The notes under the pieces: generated by a model
The model's database searches: none
What the model was told of the DNA's origin: nothing
Seen by the model: only the letters and a program-made list of their open reading frames with translations
In this document: one piece after another, positions 49,101 through 61,797 of the stretch
How the letters are laid out: the number at the start of each line of letters is the position of its first letter
Position numbering within the stretch: the first letter of the stretch is position 1
Position numbers and translations under genes: made by a program
Origin: Chrysoperla carnea
Lineage: Eukaryota; Arthropoda; Insecta; Neuroptera; Chrysopidae
Assembly (NCBI RefSeq): GCF_905475395.1
Contig: NC_058337.1
Location: 30,094,983-30,158,982 of the forward strand
DNA: 64,000 nucleotides
Direction of reading: 5' to 3'

Positions 49101-52100
49101 CAAAATAAAGCCAAGAACTTTTGCCCGAACATTTTTTCGAACAATGAATACGACAGAAATCTAAAGCAAAAGACTGGATAATTTTTATTACAGGATGATA
49201 CTAACATATTTTTTTAGTACAAGTCATTTGTGGGCAACTTTCTTATTTTAATCTCAATTAATAACAATCGTATTCGAATATTTGAGCTCAATATATCTCA
49301 ATTTACATTTCTCCTGAATGTATTCGTTTTTCGAAAAAATGTTTCGAACAAAAGTTGTTGGCTTTGTTATGAAGAACAACTCTCCAATTGAAAGTATACT
49401 TCTATCATTTCAATTAATGGGTTACCCTATTATATAAAGTGTCTCGCATTCAAGATGAAGACCTCATATTTTCGTTATTTATAGGAATATCGATTTGAAA
49501 TTTTGCACAGTTATAAAGGGTGATGAGTCACATTTTTGTAGATACTTTACCCAAATCTGAACTTTAAACTCAGCATACTACAAATTGACAAATAGTGGGG
49601 ATCCTTAATATTTTGCCTAGCGTCATAGATGAATCGGAATGAAAAAACTGGAAAAATTGATAATTTAATAATGTAATGTATTCAAAAATAAACTTGTGAC
49701 AATTTTATTTCTATAAAAAGTATTCCAAGCAACTTTTTCTAATAATTTTTTTCGATATCTCTAACTATCTAGGCAAAATATTAAGACTCGGCCCTATTTG
49801 TCAGAGTATAAGGGTATCTTCATCTTAAATGCGACGCACTGTATAATTAAAGGAGAAATGTGAAAAGTATTTATACTTATATTCCAGGCACTTCAGCTAC
49901 TTAGTGAGGAATATATAAATTATGATGATTTTGATCCAAAAGATTTATGGGAGCAAGTTCATGTTAATTTTAAACATTCAATACAACATCATAACGAAAT
50001 CAAAAAGTAAATTAAAAGTAAAATATTTATAATAAAAACTTTTTTACAAAAAATAGAATCGAAACGCAAAAAAAATATTTTTGAAATTAATACTATTATC
50101 AACATTTTCCTTATGAGCAATTACGTTTTGAAATCAACGTCAATGAATCGATTTTCAGCTAAGAACAGCTCATACGCGGAAAAATAAACAAACTTTCGAG
50201 GAGTCTAAGTAGATTTGTTGTAATTCTCACATTTAAACCCTTCGACCAAACATCAAAGCATGATATAAATTTTTGAGCAACAGATTCCAAAACTAGAAAG
50301 TTCAAGTTTTCAAAAGATCTATTGCGGTATCAAATTCGATGTTCTTTCAATGATTTTCTGTTTTTTATAATTTTCGTTTTTTAACAATTTTGATGAGTAT
50401 ATTTAATATTTACTCAGTTTTTTTTTTAGATTCTCTAATGAAATTCAAAATTTATTTGGAATTAATTTTTTTATTGATATGACTTGTGGAGCTTTGTTAA
50501 TAGGCTGTACTTGTGTCGCTTTAACAAGTGTGAGTACGAATAAATTTTATTGCGACTTGACGTGACGCATATAAGTGCCAAGTAAAATTCTGCTAAAATT
50601 TTTCTTTCGAGTCTTCTCACAGATCTTTAATTTGTGCGGAAAGGCATGTTTTAGAAGGAGGAATTCATTGTCTTTTTGTTTGAGTAACTTAAAACTTTGA
50701 ATATATAATGTACTTTGTAACACAGGAACACACGTGTGTTACTACAGCTGTAACTTTTTCATTTTGAGAATAGGCGCATATTTTAACATTTCTACTTTAG
50801 TAGCAAAAATTAGACAATGATCGGGCCATGGCTGTACGAAGGGGGGCAGGTCACAGAGCTGCCCCCTGGATTTGGACGTTCCATTGATAAAATTGACTTA
50901 GTACGTGTTTATGTGAAAATTGTGTTAAATTTATGAGGTAAAATATTTCTAATTTCCCCCCTCTAGACAAAATATTTCTGTTTTCCCACTCCGTCCTTGA
51001 CCCAAAATCTGAGTACGGCTGAAGACGTTGATTTCTTCAATGTGGTATGACTATTCATATTTTCGTATATCGACCGTTTATTATAATATCGCCATGCCTT
51101 TGAGTTGTCGAAAAAAATTTTGGTTGAATAGGTACTCGTTATAGTCGATACTTGTTGGATTAGAATAAATATTTACTTTTAAATGTATTTTTAGCGATTG
51201 GAATTTACTTTAAGAACCGTTACTATAACTATGGTATCAATAGTTGCCTTGGTTCAACTTGCAATTGATTGTTATTTTGGAAATAATGTTATTGATGAGG
51301 TAAGTTTTGTGCTGCGCTAAATTCTAATTCTAATTTTCCAAAGATTTCTGAAATTTTTTAAAATATGACTTTGAACAACATATATTGTTTAAATAAATTA
51401 TTGCCATAAGTCAAAAATGCCCGTTCCTGTAAAAATCCAAAATATTTATGGTATAAAACTCACCGTTTTACTGTGAATAAGTAATTAAATTGTTAATTTT
51501 AATTAAATGCACAAATCTTTTATAATAACTTAACTCAAATTTTTTTTAAACATCTGTTGACTTCTTTATTCAAGTCTAAATTAATGTTATAACATCACTT
51601 ATAAAACTTATATCCAATCTTTCCATTTTTGAAAAAAAAAAATTTGTTCAACAACTCAAATTTCAGGATATTTTATAAGATTCGACGGAAAAAGTTTCAA
51701 TTTAGCAGCCGATATAATTTTTTGAAAAACTGTTTCGAAATAAGATATTCGACATTCTAGAAAATTGAATATAATGAAGCAAATAATGCCCTAGGGGAAA
51801 GTGGTCTAAAATGATCCTACTAAGAAAAAATGTAATTTATAGCCAAACTATTCGACAAATGTGCAACGTCGAAATATTTTCGAGTTCTTTATTCAAATGT
51901 TACAATATTGGTATATAAATTTCTTTTGATCTGTTAAAATTTTTATTACTATTCAATATTTCTCATCGTTTTGATTGTCCTTGTAAGGATAGTAGGTAAA
52001 ATGATCCCATTGTATTTTTTAGCAAACAGTTCACATAAAATATTAACTGTTCTTTTACATTTGCATCAACGATTAGTATGAAAACAAAAATCACTGGTAA

Positions 52101-54500
52101 ATTCACCTAAATCAACACATTCAAGACCCGTTACATTCATATTAATTTGACACACAAAATAGGGATCATTTTAGCCTATAAAAAGGGGATCATTTTACCC
52201 GTAAAATGATCCCGGCAAAAACTAATACAAAAAAAGAAATTTTGTGTTGAAATTTGTCTTACCATAAATCATAAGCAGTAAAATTGATATTTTTACTATG
52301 AATCACAAATTAGCTTATACATCACTATAAGTCTTTGTTGAACGATTAATTTGATCGCGCGGAAACCACCTATCGATAAATTTAATGGTTTACTTAAAAC
52401 AACGAGGGATCATTTTACCCTGAGGGAACATATAGACCTGCACTTTCCCCTAATTTTTAATCGGTTACAAATTAAAAAAAAAATTAATTTTACAAACATT
52501 TTGATATACATTTATTTTTTAAACGTTGATTTTAAAAACTTTAAACAATACAGAAAAAGTAATTGTGAAAATAAGTAAATTGAAACACATTGAAATCAGT
52601 TAAGCTATTCTATACATATTACAATAGCAAAGACTTTTAATTGTTTTGAGAATTATTAATTTAATAATAAAAAAATTTAATTTTGCTAAAGTCAGGCTCA
52701 TTATTTGGTATCTAAACTTTCAAACTGATGTTTGCAACAAAGTTTTCAACCTAGCCATAGATAATAAATATTTATTTTATACTAAACCTAGATACATATA
52801 GATCTACATGGTGATCAATATAAAGTCACTTCCACAAAAAATCAAAACTTTTTAATTTAACATAGTTGACATCATAAAAGCTCAATCATTAACCCATCCA
52901 CAGATATTCAACTTGGTTGTCAATATTATACATTGCCGTCTTTGTTGTCAACTAAGTTGAATGTGTGTGAGGCGCTCGAAAATGATTCGAAAAAATTTAA
53001 TCAAATCCACGGCATTTATTATCAATACATATAAAATGCTTTACCCTGAACTATTGACTGACCTGAAAGTGTGTTCTATATGACGTAGGCATCTGATAAG
53101 AAATAAATTCTACCCATATTAGAGTGAAATTCTACTCCAGAGGGGGGGGGAATATTGCAAATAGGGGAAATAGCAAGTAACGTGGGCAGTATTTTATTTA
53201 TAAAAAATTAGAGCTCTGCACCAAAAAATTAAAATCCATAAAATTGTGAATAAAAGGGAAGATAAGTAAGTGCTATAACGCGGTAGTCTGGTTATAAAAT
53301 TGAAATTTCCCAGCGAAGCGGGCGGGTATCAGCCAGCTTGATATATAATGACACAGATTGGAAATGTCCTTGATGCTCTAAAATTATTGCAGTTCTAAGT
53401 ACCCAGTATTTATTTACTGTATTATTTACTGTATTGTATTTACCTACTTATAATGCACATATAAAAAGATGATTTATTTAAAGATAAAATTCTTTATGGA
53501 AATAGCAATATGGGTGCAATATTTGATCAGTGAAATATGTAAATATTTATTAAGTATTTGTAATATTGCAATATTATGGCATTACAGAGAGAGAAAATTA
53601 CTAATACTAAAATGCATATCGTTTCGTTTTTAGGAGAAACGAAAATGTAGTTTTTTATAGGAGATGGTTTTCATGACCAAACAGGAGCCCAAATTTTGCT
53701 AGAAACATTTTTTCGTTAACATTACTGTTTACCCGTGGGGTGCAAATTAGATTAAAACATTATAAAGTATGTATTGTTGGGAACATCATATGTGCGTGTG
53801 ACACCACAGTTGTGTTATATATACACGACTGTGACTATCTAAGAGTGACTACCTTTCTTTCCTTATATGATGTTAAAACAAACGATTGCGTAATCAACAT
53901 TGATTATACATGGTATTTAAACAATTAACTCAATCAATTGTTTGTTTTCACTTGTTATATATAGAAAACTATAAGAAAAAAGGTTAATTGATATCAGTTT
54001 TTGAGGGCAGTAGCCGATAAACCGATGATAGTGCCAGCAGTACATAATATGACATAATTTTCAATTTATTTTTAGGAAAAATTTATAATTCCGTACTGAT
54101 TTAAATTTTTGAACTGATAATTGATATTCTCGCATGAGCGCGGCAGTACATGTGAACATGTAGGACCTGTGTTGATATGTAATAGATTTATTTATACCAA
54201 TATATTTAAATTGATGTTTTTCTAGGCCCATACCATAACAAATTCATTATATTTTTCAAATTGGTTAGAAGCACCTACGAATATTAAAAAGATGATTATA
54301 TTTACAATGGAAAACTGTAAAAAATCGAATGAATTTTCACCTGGCTTATCATTCAATTTATCTTTGTCTACATTTTTAAATGTAAGAAGTACAATAAATT
54401 GTAATAATTTCTTTCATTTATAAAATAATTTGTTTTTAATTTACAGATTTTGAAGAAAACGTATTCTTTTATAGCACTTTTACAAAGTTACACTGAATAA
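46174..54500 (+). CDS. Odorant receptor 1 (insect 7TM_6 family)
   Basis: Seven exons: 46174-46643, 48624-48858, 49888-50006, 50430-50529, 51195-51299, 54226-54381, 54447-54500. All junctions are GT/AG and in phase, giving 412 residues. The start is the ATG of MEIVGKNEYNIPV, which matches the start of the neighbour at 56052. Hydrophobic stretches suit seven membrane spans: exon 1 has three (from about residues 45, 70 and 130), exon 2 one, exon 4 one, exon 5 one, exons 6-7 the last. The end (SLSTFLNILKKTYSFIALLQ) is the conserved receptor C-terminus. Such receptors form ligand-gated cation channels with Orco in olfactory neuron dendrites. The frame is intact, so it is probably functional. Introns 1, 3-4 region and 5 hold mobile elements. 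The ligand is unknown. Confidence 0.93.
47599..48109. mobile_element. Foldback MITE in receptor 1 intron 1
   Basis: TAGTAGGGGAGCCTAAGAGG and its inverted partner ending CACCCTACTA bound about 510 bp, with TA at each edge. A unit CGCGTCAGATT(A/T)A(G/A)ATA recurs near 47640 and, inverted, near 47915 and 48050, with a diverged copy near 47730. Confidence 0.7.
48165..48430 (-). pseudogene. hAT transposase C-terminal fragment
   Basis: The minus strand reads FQLAFSATVERIFSAINIMK and then TKLHNIVRLEPLSRI, the hAT dimerisation motif. One in-frame TGA follows TDCY, after which the frame continues FETTERHIKKF to an acidic tail ending ENGK, stop. A relic in receptor 1 intron 1, in the antisense direction. 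It is a different hAT lineage from that at 31683. Confidence 0.65.
49434..49848. mobile_element. MITE, second copy of the 4008 family
   Basis: Ends read AAGTGTCTCGCATTCAAGAT and, inverted, CAGTGCGTCGCATTTAAGAT, in TATA-rich flanks. It shares CGTTATTTATAG(G/A)AATATCG with the first copy. It is longer (about 415 bp) and lies in receptor 1 intron 2. Confidence 0.65.
51794..52450. mobile_element. MITE with reiterated TAAAATGATCC motif
   Basis: GGGGAAAGTGGTCTAAAATG on the left and its counterpart ending GCACTTTCCCC on the right bound 657 bp, flanked by TA (51792-51793, 52451-52452). AAAATGATCC or its complement occurs six times within. Tc1/mariner-type target; no coding capacity. It lies in receptor 1 intron 5. 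Confidence 0.75.
53690..53958 (+). mobile_element. R1 repeat copy 7, 3' half
   Basis: It contains AACATTACTGTTTACCCGTG through the subterminal repeat ACATGGTATTT, the hairpin and TTTTCACTTGTT. The 5' half is absent. Receptor 1 intron 5. Confidence 0.75.
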
Positions 54501-54505
54501 AAATA

Positions 54506-54780
54506 CAGTCGAACCTGGGTAAGGGTCCGTATTCTCCCTTTGCTTATGAAGGTTCACTAACCATAAATAGCATATGTTAATTCCCTTGGCTGTCGCTTTA
54601 TAGGTATAGACAAGTAGCAATTTCAATAATAGAGGGACGAGGGAAAGTTCGAAAAACGACTCTCTCTTATAGAGGTTCTTGTTCACATTTACAGAGATTT
54701 TAGAGCGTTAAAATGACCTTTTAATTACTCTTACTTACTTGAGTTTTACCGCTTATCTAGGTCTCACCCAGGTTTGACTG
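54506..54780. mobile_element. pogo-like MITE immediately after the receptor 1 stop codon
   Basis: Ends CAGTCGAACCTGGGTAAG and, inverted, CAGTCAAACCTGGGTGAG bound 275 bp with TA duplications at 54504-54505 and 54781-54782. CAGTCGAACCT is the pogo-type terminus. It begins 5 nt after the TAA of receptor 1, so the mature 3' UTR must lie in it or run through it. Confidence 0.82.
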
Positions 54781-54782
54781 TA

Positions 54783-56051
54783 TTTGCAAATTTGGTGCCT
54801 GAGTAACAAAATGTGTAAGTACGTTTAGTAAAATTAAATGTATTATGAAATATCTCTGTATATTGAGTCTGAATGATAACCGAAATGCACATAAATATCT
54901 AAATAAATGTACCTAAAAATTAAGAGTGTTGATTGTGGTTGATTAATATTCCTTACATTGGATTTGCGGCGTGGATAATATCCTAAAGTTATTCAAAGTC
55001 ATGGATTTCAAGGTTTGAGTTTGATTTGAAGCATAAATAATAAGTATTTTGTTTTTAAACTTGACTCAGAATTTTTGAATTTAAGCTTCTGTGGATTATA
55101 AATAGAATACTATCGGCTCTATGGGGCTACTAAGCGCGAATCTAGCACTCAAAAAAGGTGATGGGCACGGCACAGCACCCGAAATTCGATATAGTGCATT
55201 CCTACAAAGCAGATGTTTACAAAATATATGACGCCCTGGCCAAGATTTTGTACAGTGTATTTGTAAATTAATAAACCTGTAAAATGTTAGTTTGTTCGCT
55301 CACAAAAATTACAAAAGTATAAATGTGCGTTTGTTTACACATCACAGTGTCACATTTAAACTCTAAATATAATATTCTTCCAAATATTAGTTTTTTGTCA
55401 AAATAACTCTCTTTCACTGGAAAAAATAAAAAGGGTGCCATTTTTCACACGCTTTTCCTATCCTACGTGTATTCGAATGTCATTTTTAATTGCAATTATC
55501 ACATGTTAGGCACGGTAAATTGTCTTTTTTTAACAGCGTGTTTATTATTAGGCTTTTAATTACTTATATTAAAAGTTTTGATGATTTCTTAACATTTTAC
55601 ATTTCAAATAACGCAACTAACCTTTTTGCAGTTTTTTAGTTTCAGACCTGTATAATTATTATATCCAAGTTATAATTATTATGTATTATAAAGAATCGTA
55701 ATTCATTAAAATAATATAAATAAATTCTAATAACTTTCAATTGAATAATTAATAATTATCTGCTCTTTTCACATTGTATTTAAACATTAATTTGCTGCTG
55801 GTTCATTAGTTTTAATTATACGTATTATTAATTTATCATAACTATAACTATAATTATAACTTTGATTGCTGTTTAAAAAACTTTATCTTTAAACATTTAT
55901 CATGTATTTGTCTCATTTACTTTATTAATTGATTATAAACACGTAAAAAATATCAGTTTTTCATAAAATCTACAAAATTATCTTTAGTTGACCATTCATA
56001 TTTCTCAATATTATTTTACTTGAAGGAAAAATAAAATTTAATCCTTTTACC
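54783..56051. other. Intergenic region between the two odorant receptors
   Basis: AT-rich, with no recognised element or exon. The last few hundred bases, rich in TAATTATAA-type words, should contain the promoter of receptor 2. Confidence 0.5.
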
Positions 56052-59000
56052 ATGGAACTTGTGGATCCCAATGAATATGACATTCCTGTAAAATTAAATA
56101 TCAAATTATTAAGAATGGCTGGTTTATGGAAACCAAAAACAAAATGCATGCAAATTTTATCAAAATTTTATATTATAATATTTTTTGTTATTTATACACC
56201 AGCATTCACAATACCATTTATTTACGAATTGTTTACGAAAACTGATGATTTAATACATTGGTTGAATATATTCTTTCATTTAATTGCCGAATTGGAAATA
56301 TTAATAAAAAGTTTGCGATTTTTCTATGTCTATCAACGTATTGTAAAATTAATTGATTCAACCATATCTATTAAATATTTTTGTCCAAAATATCGTCGAC
56401 AAAAAGAATATATCGATAATAGTACCAGAATTTCAAATAATTTAACAATAGCGGTTGTTATTGTTTGTATTGCTGCATGTTTTATTTATGGGTTAGTGCC
56501 ATTCATTGGTGAAGATTTTTGGTAAGTCATTCGACGGATGGTCTAGCGGTTTACGTAAGGAGAGATAGCTCTCCTACGCTACCTACCGTCTCTTGAGCCT
56601 CGAGAAGGTCTTTGTCCTCCGGAGCAATCTCTCCTCACAATTGGATAATTTGTTCAAAAATGTCTAGAATGCATTCCTACCAATTAACAAGACATCCTTA
56701 GATTATAATTAAAAAATGTTTGTTTAGTTTGCCAGTGATTGTTGATTATCCTTTTGATACTAAAAAATCGCCAAATTTTGAAATAACATATTGTTATCAA
56801 ATGATAATGGTTTACTTTGTGGCTGTAAATGCTGGATTATTTATGACTTTTGTCACTGGTCTAATGAGTTTTATGTGTGCACAAATGAAAATATTAAAAG
56901 AATCCTTTCAATTTATGAAAGAATATGCAGCTATTGATTTGATATTTCAAAGAAAACAAGTATATTTATTTGTATATTATAAATAACTATGATTTAATTG
57001 TTTTCATTTTAATATTTACTTATTTTTAGGAATATTTATTACATACTGGAGAATTTATTAATTATAACGATTTTGATTCAAGAGAATTGTGGGAACAAGT
57101 TTCAGTTAATTTTAAATATTCAATACAACATCACAACGAAATTTTGGGGTAAATGAGTACTATGTATATATGAAATAAATCAAGGTATACTAAATTAAGT
57201 TCGTAAGTTTGAAGCTATGAACAAAATGTTGGTAAAGGTGTTCACTAAACCACCTAAAGAGTTTATTGAAGGTTCTCCGTCTGTTTGTCTGTCTGTCAAC
57301 ACGATAACTCAAAAAAAAAGAGATATCAAGTTGAAATTTTTATAGTGTGCTCAGGATGTAAAAAGTGAGGACCCATCCGCGGTACCCATTTTGCAAACCG
57401 TTAGAGATAGAACAAAAGTTTAAATGTAAAAAATTTTCCTTAAAAATAAACAACTTTTATTTGAAACAGTTTTTCGTAAGCAAAACTGTTTACTCGTGAA
57501 GGCCGGCGCAAATTAGATTGTATATATTATATGGGAATATCAGTTATGTATGTGTGACATGTATGTATATGTGGCTCTCTAAGAGCGACTATCTTTCTTT
57601 ACTTACGTGACGTAAAAAAATAAACGACTGCGTAATCATCACTGTCTATACATAGTATTTTAACAATTAACTCAGTCAATTGTTTGTTTTCACTTGTTAA
57701 ATTGTAAATTTCATGTTTTGGAAATTTTTTTAGTTCCCTTGTAACAACGCCCCGAAGGCCAACGCTGTGACCATCATATTCCTTTTAATAAATGGCTTAA
57801 AAATTTGGGTCTTTGTTTCCAAATGTATTAAATATTATAGTCTTAAATCCAGTAACCGCCACACACTTTATAAATCTTAGCTTATATGTACAATTATTAT
57901 ACTTTCCAGATTTATAAATGAATTGCAAAGTGTGTTTGGATTAAATTTTTTCCTGGATGTTGTTTCAAGTGCCTCGGTGATGGGGTGCACATGTGTTGCT
58001 TTAACTAATGTAAATAGTTTTATACATTTATGACCCACAGGTTGTTACGCACACACTACTAAACATTTCCATATTTTTTGTACAGGGCGGTGAGTTTACA
58101 TTTCAATCAATGACTATAGTTATGGTTTGCGCAGTTGGATTAATTCAACTTGCTATTAATTGTTATTTTGGAAATAATATCATGGAAGAAGTAAGTTTTA
58201 AACCAATGTAAAAAAAGAAATTTAGATTCCTTGCAATGTATAATTTCATGAGTTTACATGAGTTTTTCAAGCCAAAATCTTGTAGTCTACTAATTTATTG
58301 AGTTTCTTGTCGCAACTGTAAATAATGGAATTACGTATACTATATACAGGTTGTACCAAAATTATGACTAAAGAATTACTAGACTAGACTACAAGTTAAA
58401 TTTGGTTTGAAAAACTGATATAATCTTTGAGAAATTGTACGTTAAAATTGCTACTATAATTTCAGAAAATACAGAATATTTCGAAATCCTGAAGTTTAAG
58501 TGAGGTAAACCTCAATGAAAAACACCTTTATTTTGATCGTAGAAACTGAAAATGAAATAATAAACAGAGTGTTCCATTTACAAAAATTCAACTTTGATAC
58601 ATTCCGCGTTTCCAATCACCCTGTATATTACGAAAATAATTTTAAAATGTACCAATATCTTTCCATCTATTTCTGAAAGAGAATTTTCTTAAATTACGCC
58701 GATTAGCCATAATCTTCCGTGTCGTATAGCATGAACAATCCTGTATATCAAGGTATACTAAAGTTTAGTCTCAAGTTTATAACACTTAAAAATATTAATG
58801 CTACGAAAAAAATTTTGGTGTCGGAGTTCATAAAATCACCTAATTAGTCCATTTACGATTGTCTTTCCGTCCGTCGACTCGATAACTCAAAAACGAAAAG
58901 AAATATCAAGCTGAAAATTTTTTTAAGCGTTTTCCGTAGGACCCATTTTGTAAACCGTTAGAGATAGAACAAAAGTTTAAATACATACAAATGTTCCTTT

Positions 59001-59765
59001 AAAAAAAACTTTTGTTTGCAACATTTTTCCGTAAACATCACTGTTTACCCAGAAAAAAACATTCAATTAGGACAAAACTTTGGTGATGAGTGCAAGTGGT
59101 GGCCAAAAAGCTGTCATAATTGTGTTGGTGTTTTAAACTTTTCTAATTTATTAAAAATAATGCAAGCACTGACATTCAACACTTTCTTTACAGGATATTT
59201 AAACAATTAACTCAGTCAACTGTTTGTTTTTACTTTTTTTTTCGAAATTGTTTGACCGTATAAGTTAATAAAATCTTTAAATTCTCTAATTTCTATGAAA
59301 GATATGTCACATTAAATTTTTTGGGATTTTTAAGAGATTTTTTGTTAATGCTGTTGGAAGTAATTTAATTTTCAGGGAAATACAATTTCAAAATCATTAT
59401 ATTTTTCAAATTGGTTGGATGCACCTATGCATATTAAAAAAATGATTGTATTTACAATGCAAAATTGTCAAAAAGCTTGTCGAATTGATGTAGCTGGTTT
59501 TTCAATCAGTTTATCTTTAAGTACACTTTTAAATGTAAGTATAGGATGTCAAAATTTCAAGTTTTTTTTCCTGGCTCCCAAAGATGGATGAATTACAGTT
59601 ATTTATTCAAACTGTAGATGTTAGAGAGTACCTTTACCTTTCACAGTAACTTTAGGCTTATTTAATAATTTGAAAAAAACAATAAAATTCGAGCATGTGT
59701 TATTTTTTCAGATTCTGAAGAAAACATATTCATTAATTGCTGTTTTACAAGATGCTACTCAATAA
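56052..59765 (+). CDS. Odorant receptor 2, tandem paralogue of receptor 1
   Basis: Seven exons: 56052-56521, 56728-56959, 57030-57148, 57910-58009, 58086-58190, 59376-59534, 59712-59765. All are in phase and give 412 residues, the same total as receptor 1. Exons 1, 3, 4, 5 and 7 have identical lengths in both genes and all intron phases agree, so they arose by tandem duplication. Conserved landmarks include NEYDIPVKLN at the start, KYRRQKEYIDNS, CAQMKILKESFQF, IQHHNEI, INCYFGNN and the end SLSTLLNILKKTYSLIAVLQ. Seven hydrophobic spans fall as in receptor 1. The frame is intact. The gene is shorter than receptor 1 because its introns hold fewer insertions. Ligand unknown; expected partner Orco. 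Confidence 0.93.
57159..57698 (+). mobile_element. R1 repeat copy 8
   Basis: A nearly full copy in receptor 2 intron 3, from a decayed 5' end (ATGTATATATG) to the hairpin and TTTTCACTTGTT. Short deletions in the GTCC region. Confidence 0.75.
58345..58750. mobile_element. Possible MITE with TATACAGG ends
   Basis: TATACAGGTTGT near 58345 and, inverted, TATACAGGATTGT near 58748 may be terminal repeats of a 400-bp element that overlaps the decayed start of R1 copy 9. Weak similarity beyond the ends. Confidence 0.35.
58742..59238 (+). mobile_element. R1 repeat copy 9
   Basis: In receptor 2 intron 5. It lacks the first ATACCATGCATA block but keeps the core and a 3' hairpin. The terminal word has changed to TTTTTACTTTTT. 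Confidence 0.7.
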
Positions 59766-59909
59766 TAATGATTGAAATTATGTAGTAGTATTTCTATGTA
59801 TAAAAACTAAAATGTCAAATTAAGTAAATACGTCACTTTCAGTAGTACAACACTTTATACAATACCCTTATCAACAAAACGATGCACGCACATTCACGTA
59901 ATGTTTATG

Positions 59910-60680
59910 TTCCAGCCAACTAGCTTAATTAACCCTTCAATAGCCTTTTTTCTAAACGGCGCTGTTCAACTAGCTACCTGAAAGATTTCCAACCATATCG
60001 TCTAATACAACATTTAATGAACTGGCTGGCTGATGCTTAGGCCAGTCATACAATAGAGTGATTATTTGACAAAAAAAGATATAGCAAGTTAAACTTTTTG
60101 GCTGTATAGCAAGTTTGCTAAAGTCAATTTTAATTAATAAAAAAAAAATTAAACTTCCATGGAATTTGGATTCGCAAAGAACTTTGTTTTCTAAAACAAG
60201 CAATCTCTTTATTAGCGACACTGATTAACAGCAGGTTTACAACTACATTTCTTGAATCCCTGACCACCGAAAGGTGACTAATTGATAGCAACTCTTTTCG
60301 GGAAGTAAGAAGTCTAATTTTTAATAGTACCACCACACTTAGTTCTAACTTTTTGTCACTACACTCTTTCGTCGTACTAATTTTTAAGTAAACGTAATCA
60401 AACTTTGAGAAACACCAACAATATTGTTGCTTGGCGTCCCTGTATTGACAATGTGTGGTTATCAGCGTCAAGTGGAAGAAAGTGGAAATAAATTTAAATG
60501 ACTAGACTAGGTAAGTAGTTAAAAGTTATCGATCTAAGTGTTACCTAACTGTTTGATTGAATGGCTTCATATCCTTGCGGCTGCCGCAGTTGAATCTAGT
60601 AAAAGGCTAGAATGTAAATTAAACGGCTGATTAAGTAGTTGGCTGCGACATTTACATGATAATTCAACATTAAAAATTAA
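59910..60680 (-). repeat. Dispersed repeat R2, copy 2, with inverted ends
   Basis: 60130-60680 is the reverse complement of 10470-10985 in long blocks. A further forward-oriented piece at about 59915-59980 (CCAGCCAACTAGCTTAATTA) repeats the head, so this copy is bounded by inverted ends about 70 bp long. Confidence 0.55.
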
Positions 60681-61611
60681 TTCGCAACCATCTGAAATAA
60701 CCATCAAATGCCTTAAATTGGTCGTGAAGTTGAAAATCAATTTCCTGTACGATTCCGTAAGAGATGACTCATTAAAAAATTTTTTTTTTAATAATAAAAC
60801 TCTCATTGCTTTCATTTCCCGGAGAAGAATAGAGGGTAAGATAATTTTTGGTTTTTCTTAATGTTTTGTCAGTTTTTGAACGATGGTCGCAAATATTTAC
60901 GGCTCTGGTTTTTAGGCATAGAAATTCTGTTATATAAAAATTTTTCTGTGGTTTTTATGAGAAGTTTACAAATGTTGGAGTAGTTGCAGATAACTATATA
61001 AAAAATTATATTGTTTATATTTAGTAAATTAAACTATTGGAATTAGCATCATTATTAATCTTTTATATATTTTTTTTAAACCTACCTGTTGATCTGTGAA
61101 ATTTCGATCGTAAGCTGGACTTCTTGCATTAGTGTATACATACCAATAAAATAGCAAGTAAACCCTTCATATACGGTTAAATGAATGATCATCCCAAATA
61201 GCTTTGATAGTTATTCCATTCTTTTATTTAACTAAAATCTGTTTAATTCAAAAATATATTGCGTTTTCAAAATATCATCGGTTACAATATTTTGAACAGC
61301 GTTTAAGATACCCAGGTATTTTCTAGGAGTGGGTTGGAGTTTTACAGACCAAATACTAATTTCAACCACAAGTTTAGAGTTGCCGTTGAAATGATTTGTA
61401 CCTTATTTTTAACTTTGATGGTGAATTATGTTATAACTTCATGAATGTAGACGAAAAATAAGAATAAAATAATTTTAAAAAATTTTCGATATTTTGAAAA
61501 TTACTCTAGATATCGAATTTTTTTTTTCTTATTCGCATAAACTGCATGGTCATGAGCGACTTGGGTAACTATAAACACAAGTTTACAATTTACTACAAAA
61601 GAGAATGAACA

Positions 61612-61797
61612 TTATATTTTTAAAAGTTTTTTAAACGATTTCAGTAGTATTAAAACTTTATCTAGGTTCTTCTGGTCATTTAGACTATTTGGTAGGTTCA
61701 TTGGGACAGCGATGTTTTGACACTCGGCTAGGAGATGGTGGACAGTGACTGTTGCATCACATTTAGGGCACTTGTTGGCAGTCGTTCGAGTCATCAA
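61612..61797 (-). pseudogene. LINE C-terminal zinc-knuckle fragment
   Basis: The minus strand reads NKCPKCDATVTVHHLLAECQ followed by a leucine-rich end (LILLKSFKKLLKI, stop). The C-x2-C ... H-x4-C pattern is the C-terminal knuckle of I/Jockey-type LINE ORF2. Only about 60 codons are left. Confidence 0.55.

Noticed and set aside
48900-49181. 93-codon frame between receptor 1 exons 2 and 3
   Set aside because: No similarity to receptor sequence, and the paralogue has no counterpart; intronic chance frame.
50815-51020. Possible small element with GGCTGTACG / CGTACTCAG ends in receptor 1 intron 4
   Set aside because: Ends match poorly and no target duplication was found.
56528-56640. tRNA-like stretch (GATGGTCTAGCGGTT) in receptor 2 intron 1
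   Set aside because: An A-box-like word only; no B box or cloverleaf could be drawn.
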